A stretch of 64,000 nt of DNA from Muricea muricata (taxonomy: Eukaryota > Cnidaria > Anthozoa > Malacalcyonacea > Plexauridae): positions 679,179 to 743,178 of the forward strand of contig OY979717.1 of the NCBI GenBank assembly GCA_963855995.1. The letters run 5' to 3'. Both the position numbers and the translations under genes were made by a program. Below, in pieces: positions 1 through 10,800 of the stretch. The notes under the pieces are model-generated. The model worked only from the letters and a program-made list of their open reading frames with translations, was not told where the DNA came from and did not search any database. How positions within the stretch are numbered: the first letter of the stretch is position 1; every line of letters starts with the position of its first letter.

Positions 1-1520
1 TACTTTTTCTACAATTTCACAATACTACATTTTATGACGTAACACTTTTTATTTTCTGACCGCGCGAAATACCGGTACAAATGATTGACGGCAAAGCCCC
101 AAAAGTTTTAGTATCGTTAATTATACTGCAGTGACGCTAAACTGAAAAAGATTACTGAAATATTTGCGCAAGGTTCCAAATTAACTTCTCAAACATTGAC
201 AGTTTAAGTATCATTAATTATATTGTGACGTCAACGGAAGAGATAACTGACATGTTTGTGCAAGACACCAATTTATAATTTCCTTTATGTACCTGCAAAA
301 TCAAACATGCCCATCATCTTTCCTGCTGACGTATGTAGTGTTTACCTTGCCTGGGTAAATATAATTTGGCTATTTTTATGCTATTAATGTACTGCTTCAT
401 AACACACATGTAGTACCGGTAATAAATCTTGCAAAGATACACTCTGGTAATAGGATAGATAAGCTAAATTTGAGAGGTATATTGTTCTTATATTTTAACG
501 TGCCGATTTGGAATTTGTATTTTAATTATAAAAAATAAACTGTAAAATACTATGACAATTGTCTATCATATTTTGCATCAAACCCTAGATATTTATGACA
601 ATCTTGATCGTTTAGTTCCTGCTTCAAACCCGCTGAAACATGAACAAATTGTTCAAGTGGTGCTATTCTGTTTTATATTCCTTTTCGCAGGTCACTATAA
701 GTAATTTGAATATGGCTGAAAAACCAGGTTTTACAATCCGCATATTAACTGCATATTAACAACAATGGCGAAAATATTTAATACAGATTTTTCTGTTGCT
801 AACGTGGTTGCTAAGGAGGAAGTAATTCAGCCAGTAGGCGCTTGGCGTTGCATCCCGAACCAGAATTTGCCCACCAATCATTCCAAAACATTACGATGCC
901 ATCTCTGGTGTTATTTATACAATCTCTATGCGCCCTACTATATCTATGCTACAGTCCAATATGAGACACTAAAATGAACCTAAATGCCACCAGATCTACA
1001 CAGTGAACACCGAGCCCGTTTCACGGAAGAAATCTGTCCTTGGATATGGCCACTTGTACGAGATGTTTGTCGAATTCATTGTCAAGATAGTACAGGACCT
1101 CTCTCTAACTTCACGGAAGTATTATTTAAAATATTTTTAGATTGCAGCAGGCAATGCAGTGGCTTGAACTGGACGGTTGTCAAAAGGACCAATGAAGTCA
1201 ACGCAAGTTGTTGGCTTGGACGCAGCTCGGGAGCTGAACGCCTGAACTTGGAAATTTAAAATTAGAATTAAAAGGAAAGTGGCCATGAACAACGCGTGGA
1301 AAGCAAGAGGAAATCGCTGCTTCAGCTGCAGGCCAAAAATCTTTGTTGACATTTTTGGGAAAAAAATCTAATGTGAGTGCAACTGAAAATTAAAGCAGGT
1401 TCAACTCGTACAACAGCCCTTGCTATCAGAAAACGAAAGTAATATTAGCTGGGGGTAATGAAAATGATATAACAGTTGATAGTCAAATCTAACAGGTTAT
1501 TCCATAGAAACGCAAACGAG
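1..1520. other. Gene-poor left edge, no recognised gene
   Basis: AT-rich DNA without an exon series or protein similarity that I can recognise. Short open frames lie between about 765 and 1350 on both strands, but they overlap one another, have no recognisable domain and are not bounded by convincing splice signals. I treat the stretch as intergenic or decayed repeat sequence. Confidence 0.5.
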
Positions 1521-1905
1521 TTCTTGGTATAAATCAAATCAAATAAAAATACTTCATTATCTAATTAACACAGAATCTAATAAGTCTTGTCTATAACAAG
1601 GGTTCAATTGAACAATATTTGTACAATAATAAAACGTTTTTTAGTTGTAATTGCATCGTCAATTGGGAGCCACTCTAATTCATTGAAGAGGTTAACTGAA
1701 TTTGTCTAGTATAGTGAAGTATAAGTCTGGCACAACGTTTCTGCAATTTTAATAGTCGATCGAGATTTTCTTTTGAACTATTTCCCCAAACTGTACAACA
1801 GTATTCCAAGACAGATTTGATTAAGAATTGCATAAGAGTTTTCTGCTAGAAATCGTTTAGTATAGGTTTCATTCTCCTAAAAAGATGTACTCGATTATTT
1901 AGAAT
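1521..1905 (-). mobile_element. LINE reverse-transcriptase C-terminal remnant
   Basis: On the minus strand the conceptual translation contains blocks typical of the end of a CR1/L2/Jockey-type reverse transcriptase: a segment like FLIKSVLEYCCTVWGNSS, then NLDRLLKLQKRCARLIL, then a WLPIDD-like block. Stops and a frame change break it. The 3' end, at the left, runs into an A-rich stretch with AAATC-like repeats. It abuts the start of the Penelope-like element, so one insertion interrupted or joined the other. It is a dead fragment; the exact clade is not resolved. Confidence 0.65.
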
Positions 1906-1909
1906 CGAT

Positions 1910-3690
1910 TAATATTCCAATAAGCTTTCCAGAATTGAACGTGAATTAAACTCCCACTTACTCGAACTCAAACGACAGAAAAAACTTGACGAACGAACAT
2001 ACAAAAAACTTCATTCAACTGACGGCATACCTCCCGCTATTCGCGGGTCAATCAAACATCACAAACCGGGCAATCCACTACGGCCTATTGTAACATGTAG
2101 GAACACCGCACTTTACAATGTATCTAAACACCTTGCACATATTTTGTCACCACTACAAAACCACAACGGTTACTCAGTCACTAACTCTACTGACTTTACT
2201 AAAAAACTGATCAACACCACCATTGACGATGACGAAATTATGATTTCGTTTGACGTTGTGTCACTATTTACTGCCATTCCAGTCGACAGAGCATGTGAAC
2301 GCATCCGGGATAAACTTAAACAAAACACGCTAGGACAACGTTCTAAATTATCTATTGACGATATTATTAAACTCTTACGCTTCACTCTGTCAAACAGCTA
2401 CTTTACCTTTAATAACGAGACGTACAAACAAATCTACGGTTGTGCTATGGGCAGTCCCGTTAGTCCTATTGTGGCAAACCTCTGTATGGAGGAAATTGAG
2501 GAACTAGCCCTCTGTCAAACTGATACACCTCCCAAAAAATGGTTTCGCCCTATGGATGATGTATTCCCAACCACCAAAAAACATGCGACCACCAACTCTC
2601 ACAACTTACTAAATTCCATTGACCCCCACATAAACTTCACCACTGAACATGAACAAAACGGACAACTCTCATTTTTAGACACAATAGTAACTCGAAATAA
2701 CGGGTCTCTCATCATTAACGTCTACCGTAAACTTACACATACAGACAGATACTTAGACTACAGCTCACACCACGACAAACAACACAAGATTAGCACAGCA
2801 CGAACACTTCTACATCGAGCAGCCCATCTCCCTAACACGAACGAAGGCAAGAAACAAGAGAAACATCACGTTCTTGATGCCCTGAGAAACAACGGATATC
2901 CAAAAATATTTTTGGACGAGGTAGAGAAGACACGCGCGAGAAAAACAGAAATTGTGCCATCACCAGAAGAACTTGTACGCATGTTTTTCGAAAATGTCGA
3001 ACCCAAGAACAACCCCAGCTACGCAGTCCTCCCCTACATTAACGGCATAACAGAACCCCTGAAAAGACTACTGAAACGACACGACATTAGAATCACAACG
3101 AAACCACTCCGTACCCTAGAACAACATTTCCCGTCACCCAAAGACAGACCACTTCCCGAAAAACAGACCAATGTCGTATATAAGATCAATTGCGCAGACT
3201 GCTCCTGGAGCTATAAAGGTGAGACCGGCAGAGCCTTCGAAACCAGGAAAAAGGAACATAAAAGAAACGTAGAACAATTTAAATCCGGTTCTAACATAGC
3301 AAAACATGCTTGGACTCATGAGCATAAAATAAACTTTGATGACTGCAAAATATTGGACAAGGCAACCTATCGGCACAGAACAACACTGGAATCTTGGCAT
3401 ACAGCAACAACACTAAATTCCGACAACAACGCGCAGCATTTACCAGAACAATATAGGTTTCTGTTAAAGAAACAATCATAGTTTTCATATATAAGAACAC
3501 TCGCTTCATAGAGATTACGTAGGCGGGATTAACTATCATTATTGTATGTCATTGTAATTGTAATTGTAAACCACTGTCCTAATAGCTATATCCGTAGAAT
3601 AGTTTCAATTTAGTTTTATTTACCTGTCGAAGACTGCAGACTGGCAGTCGAAAGCTCGTGTTTTAATAATAAATTTATCGATCAGAGAAC
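1910..3690 (+). mobile_element. Penelope-like retroelement, 5'-truncated
   Basis: The element carries an open frame with reverse transcriptase followed by a GIY-YIG endonuclease, the diagnostic order of Penelope-like elements. The frame opens directly after an in-frame TAA at 1910-1912, and the N-terminal part of a full protein is missing, so the copy is 5'-truncated. Downstream of the stop, the 3' region holds a short inverted motif (GACTGCAGACTGGCAGTC near 3631) and runs into A/T-rich DNA near 3690. Both boundaries are approximate. The left end lies against an unrelated LINE fragment in opposite orientation. Confidence 0.85.
1913..3481 (+). CDS. Penelope-like reverse transcriptase with GIY-YIG endonuclease (partial)
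   Basis: About 522 codons are open from 1913 to the TAG at 3479-3481. There is no authentic ATG at the start, because the protein enters from a truncated 5' end. Visible blocks in order: KHHKPGNPLRPIV; motif A region FDVVSLFTAIPV; motif B region GCAMGSPVSPIVANL; motif C as MDDVF, which keeps the Asp pair although the residue before it is unusual; FLDTIV; and a C-terminal endonuclease with YKINCADC, YKGETGRAFETRKKEH, a His region (WTHEHK) and the LESWH end. The protein would copy element RNA and nick DNA for its own insertion. The frame has no internal stop, suggesting a fairly young copy, but the missing N-terminus makes autonomous activity unlikely. Confidence 0.85.
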   Translation, partial: YSNKLSRIERELNSHLLELKRQKKLDERTYKKLHSTDGIPPAIRGSIKHHKPGNPLRPIVTCRNTALYNVSKHLAHILSPLQNHNGYSVTNSTDFTKKLINTTIDDDEIMISFDVVSLFTAIPVDRACERIRDKLKQNTLGQRSKLSIDDIIKLLRFTLSNSYFTFNNETYKQIYGCAMGSPVSPIVANLCMEEIEELALCQTDTPPKKWFRPMDDVFPTTKKHATTNSHNLLNSIDPHINFTTEHEQNGQLSFLDTIVTRNNGSLIINVYRKLTHTDRYLDYSSHHDKQHKISTARTLLHRAAHLPNTNEGKKQEKHHVLDALRNNGYPKIFLDEVEKTRARKTEIVPSPEELVRMFFENVEPKNNPSYAVLPYINGITEPLKRLLKRHDIRITTKPLRTLEQHFPSPKDRPLPEKQTNVVYKINCADCSWSYKGETGRAFETRKKEHKRNVEQFKSGSNIAKHAWTHEHKINFDDCKILDKATYRHRTTLESWHTATTLNSDNNAQHLPEQYRFLLKKQS

Positions 3691-3764
3691 GTTTCAGAAT
3701 CTTTATTATGAATCCTGGTCGCGCATCTAGTATTTTTAATAATAAGCTTTTCGTTATCAGATTT

Positions 3765-4085
3765 TTAAGGTTTATTTCCGTTCAAATATAAATCCATTGA
3801 ATTCTTCAAACTATGGCGAAGTTTTTGTGCCGCACCAATTACCATGTATTTTGTTTTCTCGATGTTAGTTTGCATGCTGTTTAGTAATAACCAATCTCCA
3901 ACTTTGCTTAATTCTGCGTTCAAGGTTCGTCCGATTTCTGCACAGTTTGTTCCACTATCCCAGATGTTGGTATCATCCGCATACATGTCCGTCTCAGCTT
4001 TCTCGAGTGATAAAGGCAAATCATTTACATAAACTGTGAACAAAAGAGGCCCCAAAATTGAACCTTGTGGGACACCAATATCAAC
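3765..4085 (-). mobile_element. LINE reverse-transcriptase core fragment
   Basis: The minus-strand translation starts with a VPQGSILGPLLFTVYVNDLP block (RT motif B region) and continues to MYADDTNIW, the catalytic Asp pair of motif C, then WLLLNSMQTNIEKTKYMVIG. About 105 residues are open before a stop. The rest of the element is absent on both sides, so this is an isolated fragment. The closely similar style of the fragment near 41.6-42.0 kb, which covers the following C-terminal part, suggests the same LINE family. Confidence 0.75.
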
Positions 4086-4089
4086 ATAT

Positions 4090-5005
4090 CAAAAGGCAAA
4101 AAACTACACATTTACTGGTTGGTGTCATCTGAGGACTGCTTAGAGTTAACAAGAGCGATCAAAGACAATCGGCAAAGACCTGTGATGAACTGCTTACTGT
4201 GCAGCAAGTATGCATAGGAGTGAGGTTTGCCAACAATACAAGAATACCTCTTGCATTTGGAGTTCGCGTTAATGGGAAGGACAAATTAAGTTATGCAGCA
4301 GGCCATTTATTTTCACCCGCACACAACGAATCTTTACGCTAAGACAACTCGAGGAATCATGGAATGCCTCGTCTAACAGTCATCCTTGGATAAAAGTAAT
4401 GAAAAAGTGCAAAGCTGAAACATTGGAATTGCTTTTGCGCCTGGCAGTTGATGTGTACAAGGGAAAATGGAGAATGGAAACGCTCAGTGCTAGAAACTGG
4501 TCATCACGGTCTTTAGCAGCTGAACGTAATAACAATTTATTGCGCATATTTCAAAACGAAGGATGGGATGCAGACTTTGTTTTCTTCAACCAACTTGGGT
4601 CGTATTATTACCGACATCGTGTCATGTACCGTATGCAGAAATGAGAGAGATAATTGGTCAGCATGAAATGGAGAAAACAGCAGAATTATTGAAAGATTGT
4701 CTTTTTTATTCTGTAAAAATTGACGGCAGTTCTGACCGGCAACAGGATGATTCTGAATAGCAGCAAGGTATGTGCCTGCAGAAGAGGTAAGTGTCAATAC
4801 GCTTTTTCTTAGGATCTCAACTAGTGACTTACGAGGAGCACATGGGCTACTCGATCCGTTTGTGTCTTGTTTAAGTGGTGTTAAGGTTGAAACGACAAAG
4901 CTGGTAGGTGTAACAACTAATGGAAAGAATACAAACACGGGAATAGATAGCGGTTTATGGAAACTGTTGAGAGAACTTACTGGAAGCCTAGAAAATTTAT
5001 GATTG
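4090..5005 (+). pseudogene. hAT-like transposase remnant
   Basis: Three frames carry successive pieces of one protein. About 4399-4640 gives LELLLRLAVDVYKGK and later LAAERNNNLLRIFQNEGWDADF. After a frameshift comes EIIGQHEMEKTAELLKDCLF then YSVKIDGSSDRQQ (4640-4745). After a second break comes GAHGLLDPFVSCLSGVKVET then TKLVGVTTNGKN (4830-4925). These blocks match the N-terminal half of hAT-type transposase-like proteins of the ZNF862/DUF4371 kind, as I recall them. The C-terminal dimerisation domain is missing. At least two frameshifts make it non-functional. Terminal inverted repeats were not identified. Confidence 0.65.
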
Positions 5006-5339
5006 CTCTAAGATATAATTGACGCACTTCCTGCCCCGCAAGACAGTAATTAAGCCTTTCCACGAACAATAATTCAAACGCAATTTCTTGATTATTTGTT
5101 ATTTTTTGAAAGCGAAAACAACAAAAAATATTCTTTGCAATAATTTGTATGTCCTGAAAGTTCCACGTAGTGCCCGAAGGTGGCCTACGGACGTGAACGA
5201 TAATCGTATTAAGCGTACGGCACATGACTGCATGTACACGAAACAACAGCTCAAAATCGAGGCAAAAGCTATAATTGAAAAGAAGCAGTTTTCATGCCCA
5301 TGGAATAAATTTGGAAAGTGCCGCCTATAAAAACCGTTG

Positions 5340-8300
5340 TTATTTCTTAATCATTGCTTGCACTAAAGTTTTACAGTTGGATTGAATCCTCAGTAAAGTA
5401 CTCCTGCTATTGTCTGTTTCCTCTCTTGCTTTCTTCATAAATGCTTGAGAATCTTGCATGAGGTCAAGATCACCAGGTAGAGCTGAAAGTCCTGATGATT
5501 CCAAACTTTTATTTAGTTTCTTTGTCAGTTGTCGCAGTCGTTCAAGTTCGTCTGCGTTAAAACATATAAATCCATCAACAATATTTTTTATGTAGTTCTT
5601 ACCAACTTTTATTTAATAACGTTTCAAAGCAGTAATTGAGAAACAAGGATACATAACATTTGACTAACTTTAAAAAAGAATTTAGTTGTTGGTTTTGAGT
5701 ATGTTACTGAAATATTTACTCATTTTAGCTAAGAATATTAAAGGTTCATGCGTACGTAATACACCCTTCCAGCGTTAATATCTTTGAGATACAACCGTTT
5801 TTCCTGGTACTAGCTTTAATATAATTCGTAAAATAAATATACAACAACATAGTGCTTTTAGTAGAGCCATAAGCAAAACAGTTTCAAAACAGCTACTAGA
5901 AGTGACGTTTCGCATTAACACAGGACATCTTCAGACAAAATGAAGTGTAAAAGAGTGTAAAACCAACAAAATCTACTTGCTGAAAGGAAATATTGACATG
6001 TGATAATATCTAGAGTGTAACAACATTACTGTAGATGTTTAAAACAAGTTGAAAATTGTTCTAAAAACAAAAACTTACTTTGTAGTTCACTATCTGACCA
6101 TGAATAGCTTGATAAGGATTCTCTAGTTATCAAAGTAAAAAAAAAATAATTCTCTTAGTTATCACAGTAAAAAAGAATTCTCTTAGTTATTACAGTAAAA
6201 AAGAAGCTGGAGATGAAAAATGAGAACAACTTCATGGCATAGACCTTTTGTCCTGGAAAGGATTAACTTATTAAAATTAATAAACCACTTGTTTTTGCAG
6301 AGAAGCTTAAGCTTAAATGACCTGCCCCCTAAAGTTAGTGAAGGTATTTGAAATCTAACGAGTGAGTCTCGGTCATTGTGTAATATACAAGATTTCAAAA
6401 TGGCGGCAAATGCTGTAATGTTTACGTTGCCTAGATGTTTAGAAAACAAAAGAAGGCGAATGAGAATGATGTATGCTGCATTAAACTATGCTTTAGAAAA
6501 AAGAATGTTGGTTACAGGTGTCGTTAGTTTACTAGCTTAGCCCGAAAAAAAGGTATTGTGAACGGTTCAGAAACGCAGGCTGTGGGATCAAATTTGTCAC
6601 ACATATTCTGATGACCGTTTCAAGAAGACCTTTCGTGTCTCAAGTGTCTCAATTACAGTTTGGAAAACATTATGGACGAAATTACACAGGATATCATCAA
6701 CGAACAGCCAGTGTCAGCGGAATGCAGACGTGGTATTTGTCTCTGAAATGTCTGGTCTCTCAAGTGTGCGAAATAGTCTCTAGAAGTTTCAGGAGCAATT
6801 ATCAATAAGTTGGAGCACGTCTGTCACAAAATTTATGCTAAAAACAGCAATTTACTAACTAGCGATTTACTAACGTAACATTGGTAATAATACATTTAAT
6901 ATTTATTTTTAGTATTAAAAGTTGTCCTGGTATAATTAAAAATAAAAAATGACTTCATTTTCGTCCCCGACAATTACAGCCAGTAAAAAGCCTTGAGAGC
7001 AATATTTAACAATGGTGGGCTTACTTACAACAAGTCACTTGTTAGACTGCATTTTATGCACTCCAAGCCAGTCTTACAGCGGAATTGGACACCCTGCAGA
7101 TATGGACCCCCGGTCAATAACGGCTAGCGGATTTGGAACCCCTTCTGCGGATTTGGGCCCCTGTTGTAAGAAGTATTTTTTTCGGTTAAAGATTTTATTT
7201 TACGAATAGTTGTGGACTTTTATGATCTCAGTACACAGTACTAAATTTATTGGGACAAGAAACATTCAAACATTCCACATTCGAATTTAAATGACTTCAA
7301 GCATGGTTTTCACGGTGGAGACGGATACAAATAGGATATTAATAGCTGTTTCCAGAAACGTAAGATCTCTAGTAATCCTCAACTTTAAAAATAGAATCTC
7401 TAATAATTCTAAATATAGTGAAAACTTTTTTTCTGTGTACATGCTAGCTGCAGAAAGTATGGTTACATGTATAAAAATTATATACTTTGGTCCTAAAGTC
7501 TTACTTGAGTCTTACCGTTCTAAACTATACCTGTGTCTCACTGAAATTATGTTACTTACCTAATGCCATATGCTTCATGACACTGGAATTTGCTTAATAA
7601 TGAAAATGTCAAGTAACTTAAATAAAAATTTAGGATTGAGTAGAATGCATCACAATGTTCTTGGTATGTTAGAGAAAATAATTTTAATATGTTTGCATTT
7701 CTTTAGGAGCTGGATAGCTATTCCAAGGAATAAATTGATTATGTAAAGGCTTCAAGCGCTTCTTGCACATAAAAATAATTAAAACCTAAATTGCAGAACA
7801 AAAATGAATAGTATTTTTGACTAAATATTTGTCTGCCTGAACGGTTTTTCAAATAAATCAGATGAGATTTAGGATAACTTCAAATGCTATGATACCATGA
7901 AAAATTAAGTGAAGGATGACATTCCACGTGAGGGATGCAAATCCAGGAGAAGGGTCCAAAATCCTCCAAAGTAGACAGATAGATGAGAAATACTGTAAAA
8001 TGTTTGTGATTGCGCATGTGGTACTGTGCAGTGCCACCATGTTCCTAGACAGTACCCTAAGTAGAATGGCTACTACTGTAATACTGGGGGGAATACTTCT
8101 GTTAGGGCACTAGCTAACATTGTACTCAAGGCATATCAGTGACGAATATACTTATGCTATTTTGATTGAACATTCATTTTTTAATTTTATTTAGCTTAGC
8201 CACAAGGGCAGGGTCACCACAACAGTGTAAGCCAATTACTGTGGGCCTGTATTGCCTATCCCACCCTATCAACTATACCTGCAGACTGCAGTGAGACAAA

Positions 8301-9119
8301 ACTGGAGTACGCGGATAAAACCCACAACTTTCAACAGAGCGTTGACCATACTCTTTTCATATGAGGACTGGGTTCAAGCCCACCTTACTGGGGATCGAAC
8401 TTGGAACCTTAGAGGTCAAAGGCAAGTGGTCTGACTACTACACCACCAAAGCCCCCCCCCCCCTTTGTAGGCTCTACTCTTTGTCTCTACTGTGCATTTA
8501 GCAAATCAATATTATATGTAGTAAACATAGGCATATCTCAGGCTTGGAGTTTACAAGGAATGCACTCTGGATTACTCAATCAGGCTAAATATCCACCAGA
8601 CCATAACAGAAGACTCCAAGATATTTATGTTCTGATCATTCAGGTAAAGAACATTTAATGCAGCTCAGGTAAATATACAGACCTTCCAACAGAGGCACAC
8701 ACATTTGACCAATTTCTCATGCTCACATGCATAGGCACTCTTTTCTAATGGTTTTATTGTTGATACATACAATAATGTTGTATGTTAATCTTCAAGAAAT
8801 TTTAGTAAATGACATTTCAGTTTTAAAAAAGTTTCGGGGGAGGGGGCAAGTGGGGAAAACTAACCCAATTTCTAGTCACAAAGTTGTAAGGTCTGCATAT
8901 AAAACGATAAAAGAACTATTTAATCAAACAAAGAACAATTAATGTTATAAGTTGCATAATGCTGACTTACCCAGACGCAAATGGTTTACCAAAACTTCAA
9001 GAATATTAAAGAAAGATAACTTACAATTTTTGAAAACACTGCGCAGATTCAACTTGTAGCATCTGAATCAACTCAATAGTTGTGTCACCTTGCGTTGTCA
9101 CTCCTTGGCTTGCCGCCAT
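5340..9119 (-). CDS. Small coiled-coil protein, three exons, function unknown
   Basis: Exon 1 is 9025-9119, starting at ATG 9119 in an AAAATGGCGGC context and ending at a GTAAGT donor. Exon 2 is 6079-6122 (TAG acceptor after a T-rich tract, GTAAGT donor). Exon 3 is 5340-5551, with stop TAA at 5340-5342. The phases join exactly (2, then 1) to give 117 codons including the stop, 116 residues. The product is mostly predicted helix: a short N-terminal helix (TIELIQMLQVESAQCFQKL), an SYSWSDSELQ hinge, then a coiled-coil half (ELERLRQLTKKLNKSLES) and a helical C-terminus. No signal peptide or membrane segment is visible. I do not recognise the family; the size and helical build would suit a small subunit of a larger complex. 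An extra exon in the 2.9-kb intron cannot be excluded. Confidence 0.6.
6118..6206. repeat. Short tandem repeat at exon 2 acceptor
   Basis: Three diverged copies of a roughly 33-bp unit built around TCTCTTAGTTATCACAGTAAAAAA. Read on the minus strand, the repeats are T-rich tracts lying just upstream of the exon 2 acceptor of the small coiled-coil gene, so they probably supply its polypyrimidine tract. Confidence 0.55.
6402..6870 (+). pseudogene. PIF/Harbinger-like transposase remnant
   Basis: Plus-strand translation across frames gives RLWDQICHTYSDDRFKKTFR followed by VSKCLNYSLENIMDEI, then VSAECRRGICL and a block reading like SEMSGLSSVRNSL. This order resembles the N-terminal half of HARBI1-type nucleases (the W-D...F-K..FR-S block, then a helix-turn-helix-like V..IV region). 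Stops and frame changes interrupt it and the catalytic DDE part is absent. The first ATG, at 6402, has a strong AAAATGGCGGC context. It sits inside the large intron of the minus-strand coiled-coil gene. Confidence 0.45.
6871..8189. other. Intronic DNA, nothing recognised
   Basis: AT-rich intron of the small coiled-coil gene. Short open frames on both strands (for example 7012-7209 and 7291-7563) have no recognisable domain and lack splice context. Confidence 0.45.
8190..8460 (-). repeat. tRNA-derived SINE-like copy
   Basis: Read on the minus strand, the head (about 8452 leftwards) has a GGTGGTGTAGTAGTCAG block resembling an RNA polymerase III A box and, about 30 bases on, GGTTCCAAGTTCGATCCCC, a near-perfect B box. 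A non-tRNA body follows to about 8190. The G/C run at 8451-8463 abuts the head. A functional tRNA is unlikely because the cloverleaf is not complete and the unit continues into a long body. A weaker similarity to its tail (CCAATTACTGTGG) occurs near 18350. Confidence 0.55.
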
Positions 9120-9366
9120 TTTGCGCACATCTGAAAGATGATATTTTAACATTATGTGGCCGCGATTAATCTCCGATGTGACCCGATTACACTACGAATA
9201 CCAATACTGTAAATCAAGATCATTTCGGTGTACATTCGTTTTCCTTTAAGTTATGGGAAATAAGAAATTTATATCATATACGTGTTTGTATTGTCAAGAC
9301 CCTGCATATTTTTTGCTTGTGTGCTTTAATTTCTGTATATTTCTTGTGAAGTGTAGCGTTTTAAAC
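9120..9366. promoter_or_regulatory. Putative bidirectional promoter
   Basis: Only about 250 bp separate the divergent ATGs at 9119 (minus strand) and 9367 (plus strand). The minus-strand start codon lies inside an AAAATGGCGGC motif like the YY1 sites found just downstream of many animal transcription starts. No TATA box was convincing. The layout suggests shared control of the two genes; the exact start sites are unknown. Confidence 0.45.
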
Positions 9367-9879
9367 ATGGCAGTGCCCACAAATGCTATAAAAGAAGCAA
9401 ATGAACAAATCTTACTTATGCATTCTAAGATGCAACAAATGGAAGAAGAAATTAATAATTTAAATAAAAAAATAGCTGCAAAAGATGCTGAGGAAAGCAA
9501 GATACAAATGCAGAAAGTTCTAGACATGAAAGACACAGAAATGCAAGGAGTACGGGAAGAGCTTCGTACAGCAAATGAAAGAATAAATACCTTAGAACAA
9601 GAGGTCTTAGACAATGAGGTTCAAATGGAGAAACTCCAGAGTAAAAGTAAAATTTTAGATGAAATTGTTGGCTTTGGTGGTTCGCTAGAAGGATTATTAT
9701 CCTATTTTAAAATTGTCAAAGAAATGGATGTTAAAAGAAATGACATAAATGGCAACTTACGAGAAACAGAGATTACTGACGGATATCAAAGTGACGATGA
9801 CCATATCAGCAAAACCAGTGTTGTTGTTAATGGTCGTCAAGATAATATTGCAGCAACTGAGCTTGTCGATCATGTTTAG
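9367..9879 (+). CDS. VMAC: VMAC-like coiled-coil protein
   Basis: A 170-residue open frame without an intron, ATG 9367 to TAG 9877-9879. An in-frame ATG at 9253 would add 38 mostly hydrophobic residues. I prefer 9367 because similarity begins there. Layout: IKEANEQILLMHSKM at the N-terminus, a long heptad-type coiled coil (about residues 15-100), then LQSKSKILDEIVGFGGSLEG followed by LLSYFKIVKEMD (about 96-128) and a polar tail. The N-terminal EAN...H block and the LQ..S/A.LL..I....L.GLL block match what I recall of vimentin-type intermediate-filament-associated coiled-coil protein. Vertebrate VMAC is linked to vimentin and basal bodies; the role here is unknown. Its neighbour in divergent orientation is the small minus-strand coiled-coil gene. 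Confidence 0.6.
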   Translation: MAVPTNAIKEANEQILLMHSKMQQMEEEINNLNKKIAAKDAEESKIQMQKVLDMKDTEMQGVREELRTANERINTLEQEVLDNEVQMEKLQSKSKILDEIVGFGGSLEGLLSYFKIVKEMDVKRNDINGNLRETEITDGYQSDDDHISKTSVVVNGRQDNIAATELVDHV

Positions 9880-10204
9880 ATATGAAGTGTAGTGAAGGGG
9901 AAACAAACGATGTAAAACTAATGTAATTAAGTTTGAAAACCAAAATCCTTTACCCAGAACATGGTACTCATGTAGTTTTGAATAGGATGTGTTAAACTGC
10001 ATGTCATTGTAGGGTCTGGTAATTTAGGGTGAAAACTTAATGAAAAAGTTAAAAACTGCAAAATATTTTTTAAAAACTTTTGAACTTCTCTAATTTGTAA
10101 AATTTAAATACTTTACCATTTATTATACATTTTGACAATTATACAAACACAATTGGCATCATACAAATGTGCATAAACTTATCTTACTTAACCAAGCTCA
10201 GGTC

Positions 10205-10310
10205 ATGTTGGAATTCAGGGCAGGAACAGTTGAGAAAAAAATCAATCTGTAGGTCTGCCAGCAGGAATAAAACCTAGCATGTAGGCCACTGTGTTGCAGT
10301 GCTCTACCTC
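10205..10310. repeat. Interspersed repeat copy A (SINE-like)
   Basis: The block GGAACAGTTGAGAAAAA followed by GTAGGTCTGCCAGCAGGAATAA recurs in diverged form near 63260-63330. Just downstream, about 10368-10392, GGTTCAATTCCTGATGGC reads as a degenerate polymerase III B box. Two diverged copies in one window indicate a dispersed, SINE-like family; its ends are not defined. Confidence 0.5.
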
Positions 10311-10693
10311 ATCACAGTAGCTGATAATAGCAAGCATAACTTCGTGTATTTTAAGGTGGTAACGGTTCAATTCCTGATGGCTGGAGGACTTATTGATGCA
10401 TTTTCTCTACTGTTTCTGGCCTGAACTTTTACATGTGTACGAGCTTGCAATTAACTGATATGTAATCACTCCAGTCAACAGTGTTATTTAGATCAGTGAA
10501 GAAATAATATCAGTCAGTGACAAATGTTAATACAACTAGCCAGGGAGGGGGGGGGGTTAAACTGGCCAGTGGCCAGTACACATGGCCAAATTCTAATCAC
10601 TTCGTGAGCTATTAAATTCTCTACAACCAATCAAAGTAAGTTAAAATTAGGGACAGTGACTTTTACCATGTGTGGATACCGGTGTCGCGCGAA

Positions 10694-10800
10694 ATTTATG
10701 ACCAGTGGCGTAGCCAGCTTGAAATAATGGTCCCGCCATGTCGCACCCCAACTAGGGGGGTTCGGGGGTTTTTCAAATCTAGAGCCTCGGAAATAGCATT
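10694..10800 (+). repeat. Possible hAT-type MITE terminus
   Basis: CAGTGGCGTAGCCAGCTTG at 10702 has the form of a hAT terminal inverted repeat (CAGTGGCGKA.CCAG) and is followed by a G-rich stretch common in such elements. I could not find a matching right end, so this is weak. Confidence 0.3.

Noticed and set aside
5088-5330. Plus-strand 80-codon frame after the hAT remnant
   Set aside because: No transposase motif is visible, and the region is more likely the 3' UTR side of the minus-strand coiled-coil gene.
8380-8452. A tRNA gene
   Set aside because: A and B boxes are present, but the cloverleaf is incomplete and the unit runs into a longer body, so it is better explained as a SINE head.
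8544-8643. Plus-strand exon-like block with CAG acceptor and GTAAAG donor
   Set aside because: The acceptor lacks a pyrimidine tract and no partner exon in a compatible phase was found; kept only as a weak possibility.
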